DNA from: Allocatelliglobosispora scoriae
Lineage (GTDB): Bacteria > Actinomycetota > Actinomycetes > Mycobacteriales > Micromonosporaceae
NCBI RefSeq assembly: GCF_014204945.1
Contig: NZ_JACHMN010000001.1
Coordinates: forward strand, 62,001 to 126,000
Direction: 5' to 3'
DNA length: 64,000 nt
The position numbers were made by a program, and so were the translations under genes. Shown one piece after another: positions 61,556 to 64,000 of the stretch (the first letter of the stretch is position 1; every line of letters begins with the position of its first letter). A model generated the notes under the pieces. It worked only from the letters and a program-made list of their open reading frames with translations. It was not told the DNA's origin and did not search any database.

Positions 61556-62319
61556 GCGGCATCCTCGCCGGGAAGCGGCTCCTCATCACCGGCGTACTCA
61601 CCCGGTCGTCGATCGCGTTCGAGGTCGCCCGGATTGCCCAGGAGCAGGGCGCCGTCGTCGTCCTCACCGGCTACGGGCGGCTTCAGGTGGTCGAGCACAC
61701 CGCCCGGCAGCTTCCTGATCCACCACCCGTGATCGAGCTGGATGTCACCAACGCCGAACACCTCAGCAGCCTGCCCGACCGGCTCCGGCCGCACCTCCCG
61801 CACCTCGACGGCGTGCTGCACGCGATCGCCTACGGCCCGGCGGCAGCCCTCGGCGGGGACTTCCTCGCCACCTCCTGGGCCGACGCGTCTCGGACCCTGG
61901 AGGTCTCGACCTACTCACTGCAGGCACTCACCGCCGCCGCCCTGCCCATGCTGACCAGGGGATCAGCGATCGTCGGGATCGACTTCGACGCCACTGTGGC
62001 GTGGCCCAGCTTCAACTGGATGGGCGTCGCCAAGGCCGGACTCGAATCGTGCGCCCGCTACCTCGCCCGCGACCTCGGTCCCCGAGGCATCCGGGTGAAC
62101 CTCGTCGCGGCGGGTCCGCTGCGGACGGTGGCCGCCCGGGGCGTACCCGGCTTCGATGACATCGCCGCGGACTGGGTGGCCCGCGCGCCGCTCGGCTGGG
62201 ATCCGGCCGATACCACCGCGGCGGCCCGGACCTGCGCAGCGCTGCTGTCCGACTGGTTCCCCGCCACGACCGGCGAGGTGGTGCACGCCGACGGCGGCTA
62301 CCACTCGATCGGCGCCTGA
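61552..62319 (+). CDS. InhA/FabI-like enoyl-ACP-reductase homologue with Tyr-to-Phe change
   Basis: A 255-aa SDR with the FabI/InhA layout: GKRLLITGVLTRSSIAFEVA (NADH site), AIAYGPAAALGG, and FNWMGVAKAGLESCARYLAR, GIRVNLVAAGPLRTVAARGV. In InhA the motif is YNWMTVAK with catalytic Tyr158 and Lys165; here the Tyr position is Phe154 (TTC codon at 62011) while Lys161 stays. Loss of this Tyr lowers enoyl reduction in InhA, so the reaction here may be slower or different. The gene overlaps LuxE by ATGA. Confidence 0.85.
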   Translation: MSGILAGKRLLITGVLTRSSIAFEVARIAQEQGAVVVLTGYGRLQVVEHTARQLPDPPPVIELDVTNAEHLSSLPDRLRPHLPHLDGVLHAIAYGPAAALGGDFLATSWADASRTLEVSTYSLQALTAAALPMLTRGSAIVGIDFDATVAWPSFNWMGVAKAGLESCARYLARDLGPRGIRVNLVAAGPLRTVAARGVPGFDDIAADWVARAPLGWDPADTTAAARTCAALLSDWFPATTGEVVHADGGYHSIGA

Positions 62320-62357
62320 CCCCGCCCACCGAAGCCCGCTCACCGAAGGAGGAAGCG

Positions 62358-63107
62358 ATGGACCCGCGGTTCAAGGGCAAGGTCACGATCATCACCGGGG
62401 GTACGCGTGGCATCGGCAACGCCACCGCCAGGGCGTTCGCCGCGGCCGGAGCCATCGTCGTCATCACCGGCCGGGACGAGACCGTCGTCAAGGCCGAAGC
62501 CGACCGCATCTGCACGGAGACCGGCGGGACGGTCGAGGGCCGGGTCCTGTCCGCCGCCGACTTCCCGGCCGCCGCGACCCTCGTGAAGTCGGTGGCCGCC
62601 CAGCACGGGGGAGTCCACATCCTCGTCGCGAACGCGGCAGCGATGACCAGCGCGCCGCTCGGCCTGATCACGGAGCAGTCAGCCAGGCACCTCACCGACA
62701 CCAATCTGCTGGGTACGCTGGCTGTGGTCCAGGCCGCGGCTCGGGCCATGCTCCCACGCCGGTCCGGAGCGATCGTCGTCGTCGGATCGCTGGTCGCCGA
62801 CAGGGGAGCGGCCGGGCAGAGCGTCTACGCCGCCACCAAAGCCGCGGTCACCGCCCTCGTCCGATCGGCCGCCATCGAGCTGGGACCGGCGGGAATCCGG
62901 GTCAACGCGGTGGCACCCGGCATCGTGGACACCGATCTGACAGCGGCGCTCCGCCCCGAGGTCATCGAGGCACGGCGCGGGCAGACCCCGTTGCGGCGCA
63001 TCGGCTTACCGGCCGAGGTGGCGCAGGCGATTTGCTTCCTGAGCAGCGACGAGGCCGCCTTCATCACCGGGCAGGTCCTCGGCGTCGACGGCGGGCTGAC
63101 GCTGTGA
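62358..63107 (+). CDS. FabG-like SDR (3-oxoacyl-ACP reductase type)
   Basis: A 249-aa classical SDR. TIITGGTRGIGNATARAFAA (TGxxxGIG), VVGSLVADRGAAGQSVYAAT with catalytic Ser, Tyr and Lys (YAATK), and IRVNAVAPGIVDTDLTAALR then FITGQVLGVDGG are all intact. NAG is replaced by NAA. GAAGGAGG lies 6-7 bases before the ATG. It is expected to reduce a beta-ketoacyl-ACP, giving the substrate for the InhA-like and hotdog proteins. GTGA overlap with the AMP ligase. Confidence 0.9.
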   Translation: MDPRFKGKVTIITGGTRGIGNATARAFAAAGAIVVITGRDETVVKAEADRICTETGGTVEGRVLSAADFPAAATLVKSVAAQHGGVHILVANAAAMTSAPLGLITEQSARHLTDTNLLGTLAVVQAAARAMLPRRSGAIVVVGSLVADRGAAGQSVYAATKAAVTALVRSAAIELGPAGIRVNAVAPGIVDTDLTAALRPEVIEARRGQTPLRRIGLPAEVAQAICFLSSDEAAFITGQVLGVDGGLTL

Positions 63108-64000
63108 CTCAGCTGCTGTCACCCGGCGCGCGGCTCGTTGACGGAGCCACCGGTGAGGTGCTGAACGGACCGGCCCTGACCGATGCCATCGCGGCGACGG
63201 CAGGGGAGATCGTGGCACTACCGGGCGGCCTGATCCTGCTGCCCGCCCCCTGGCGTACGCGGGTGGTCCTGCGCTACCTCGCCGCGATCGGCACCCACCG
63301 GCCGATCGCGCTCCTCGACCCCGGCCTGCCCGCCGAGAAGGTGCGGGAGCTGGTGGCAAGGTTCGCCCCGGCGATCGTGTGGGGACCCGAGGAATTCACG
63401 ACCTATCCCGGCCCGGTCCCCGACGGCTACCGCCCGTCGCCCCAGGGCTGGATCCGCGCTGCTCCCGCCGCGCCCACCCACCCCGACCTGGCCGTGCTGC
63501 TCACCACCTCGGGCTCCACCGGCTCCGCCCGCCTCGTGCGATTGTCCCGCGCCGCAGTGCTCGCCAACGCCGCCGCCATCGCGGACACCCTGCGGATCGG
63601 CCCTACCGAACTGGCACCCACCAGCATGCCCTTCTTCTTCGGCTACGGCCTGTCCGTCCTCAACAGCCACCTGTGCGGCGGGGCCGGAGTGGTGGTGACC
63701 GACGAGAGCGTCATGTCCGGGCCCTTCTGGGACATCGTCGACTCCCACGGCTGCACCTCCCTCGCCGCCGTGCCCCACATCTACGAACTCCTGCACCGCC
63801 TGCACTGGACACCCGCCCGCCACCCCACGCTGCGGACGCTCACCCAGTCCGGTGGCCGCATGCGCCCCGACCTGATCAGCAGCCTCGCGGGTCAGCTCGA
63901 ACCCCGCAACGGCTCGCTCTACGTCATGTACGGGCAGACCGAGGCCACCGCCCGGCTCGCGGTCCTGCCCCCGGACCGGCTCCTCGACAAGATCGGCTCC
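63104..64000 (+). CDS. AMP-dependent acyl-CoA/ACP ligase (N-terminal part, cut by window edge)
   Basis: A 299-codon open frame that runs off the window. The P-loop is VLLTTSGSTGSARLVRLSRA, followed by TSMPFFFGYGLSVLNSHLCG and LYVMYGQTEATARLAVLPP (A5 motif YGQTE). It is an ANL-superfamily ligase; the C-terminal Lys is outside. The GTG start overlaps the FabG-like stop. It could activate a second carboxylic acid, or load the MoaD-like or carrier protein. Confidence 0.85.
   Translation, partial: MTQLLSPGARLVDGATGEVLNGPALTDAIAATAGEIVALPGGLILLPAPWRTRVVLRYLAAIGTHRPIALLDPGLPAEKVRELVARFAPAIVWGPEEFTTYPGPVPDGYRPSPQGWIRAAPAAPTHPDLAVLLTTSGSTGSARLVRLSRAAVLANAAAIADTLRIGPTELAPTSMPFFFGYGLSVLNSHLCGGAGVVVTDESVMSGPFWDIVDSHGCTSLAAVPHIYELLHRLHWTPARHPTLRTLTQSGGRMRPDLISSLAGQLEPRNGSLYVMYGQTEATARLAVLPPDRLLDKIGS

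Noticed and set aside
1-64000. tRNA, rRNA or riboswitch genes
   Set aside because: No cloverleaf with the conserved GTTCRANYC box, no rRNA-like sequence and no riboswitch core was found by reading; small structured RNAs cannot be excluded without a covariance search.

Overview
The window is high-GC DNA with GTG/ATG starts, many 4-base ATGA/GTGA gene overlaps, leaderless-looking genes and actinobacterial families throughout (SAV_2336-type proteins, FxLD lanthipeptides, GPP34, XRE-TPR regulators). An actinomycete, plausibly Micromonosporaceae, is the best guess; the sequence alone does not fix the genus. No rRNA, tRNA or CRISPR array was seen.

Layout. (1) 1-5.2 kb, minus strand: a conflict-type operon encoding an alpha/beta-hydrolase (frameshifted), a caspase-VMAP protein, a MoxR AAA+ ATPase and the start of a SAV_2336-like protein. 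(2) 5.2-26 kb: a defence and mobile-element region. Intact genes are a membrane pentapeptide-repeat protein, TIR-TPR, SIR2-TPR, a TIR-transmembrane protein and secreted or membrane proteins of unknown role. Between them lie remnants: IS630, IS3 (intact), IS4/IS5-like, ISL3, IS30 and IS5 elements, an epimerase, a P450, a peptide deformylase, a phosphotransferase and a chimeric XRE regulator. (3) 24.5-28.6 kb, minus strand: XRE regulator, APH-like kinase, a possible Trp/Asn-rich repeat peptide, a pentapeptide-like protein and a protein-kinase-like enzyme. (4) 29.4-35.5 kb: a class I FxLD lanthipeptide cluster (isoaspartate-type methyltransferase, 49-aa precursor, LanB, LanC, stand-alone LanB C-terminal-domain protein). 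(5) 35.6-43 kb: XRE-flavoprotein pair, CYTH protein, and a radical SAM / dTMP-kinase-like / EEP-nuclease operon whose last gene is cut in two by an intact IS21 element. (6) 43.5-50.2 kb: a chain of coupled genes encoding GPP34, an APC permease, GNAT, lipoproteins and secreted proteins. (7) 50.7-57.3 kb: TetR, two oxidoreductases, a truncated tyrosine recombinase, a phosphotransferase and a decayed amidinotransferase/ATP-grasp locus. (8) 57.6-64 kb: an unfinished biosynthetic operon encoding a malate-synthase-like protein, a hotdog-like protein, a MoaD-like carrier, an ACP, a LuxE-type synthetase, an InhA-like SDR, a FabG-like SDR and an AMP ligase.

The main unexplained structure joins regions 3-5. 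Four copies of a composite operator (a dyad with a fixed 19-base spacer in three copies, plus 11-bp-phased CRACAAT repeats) lie upstream of both XRE genes, the lanthipeptide operon and the radical SAM operon. At both XRE genes the site is followed, at the same distance, by a leaderless CYTH start (intact in one case, a remnant in the other). This suggests one regulon covering peptide modification and a nucleotide-related cassette. The second main candidate is the operon at the right edge, where two enzymes have lost residues that are catalytic in their characterised relatives.
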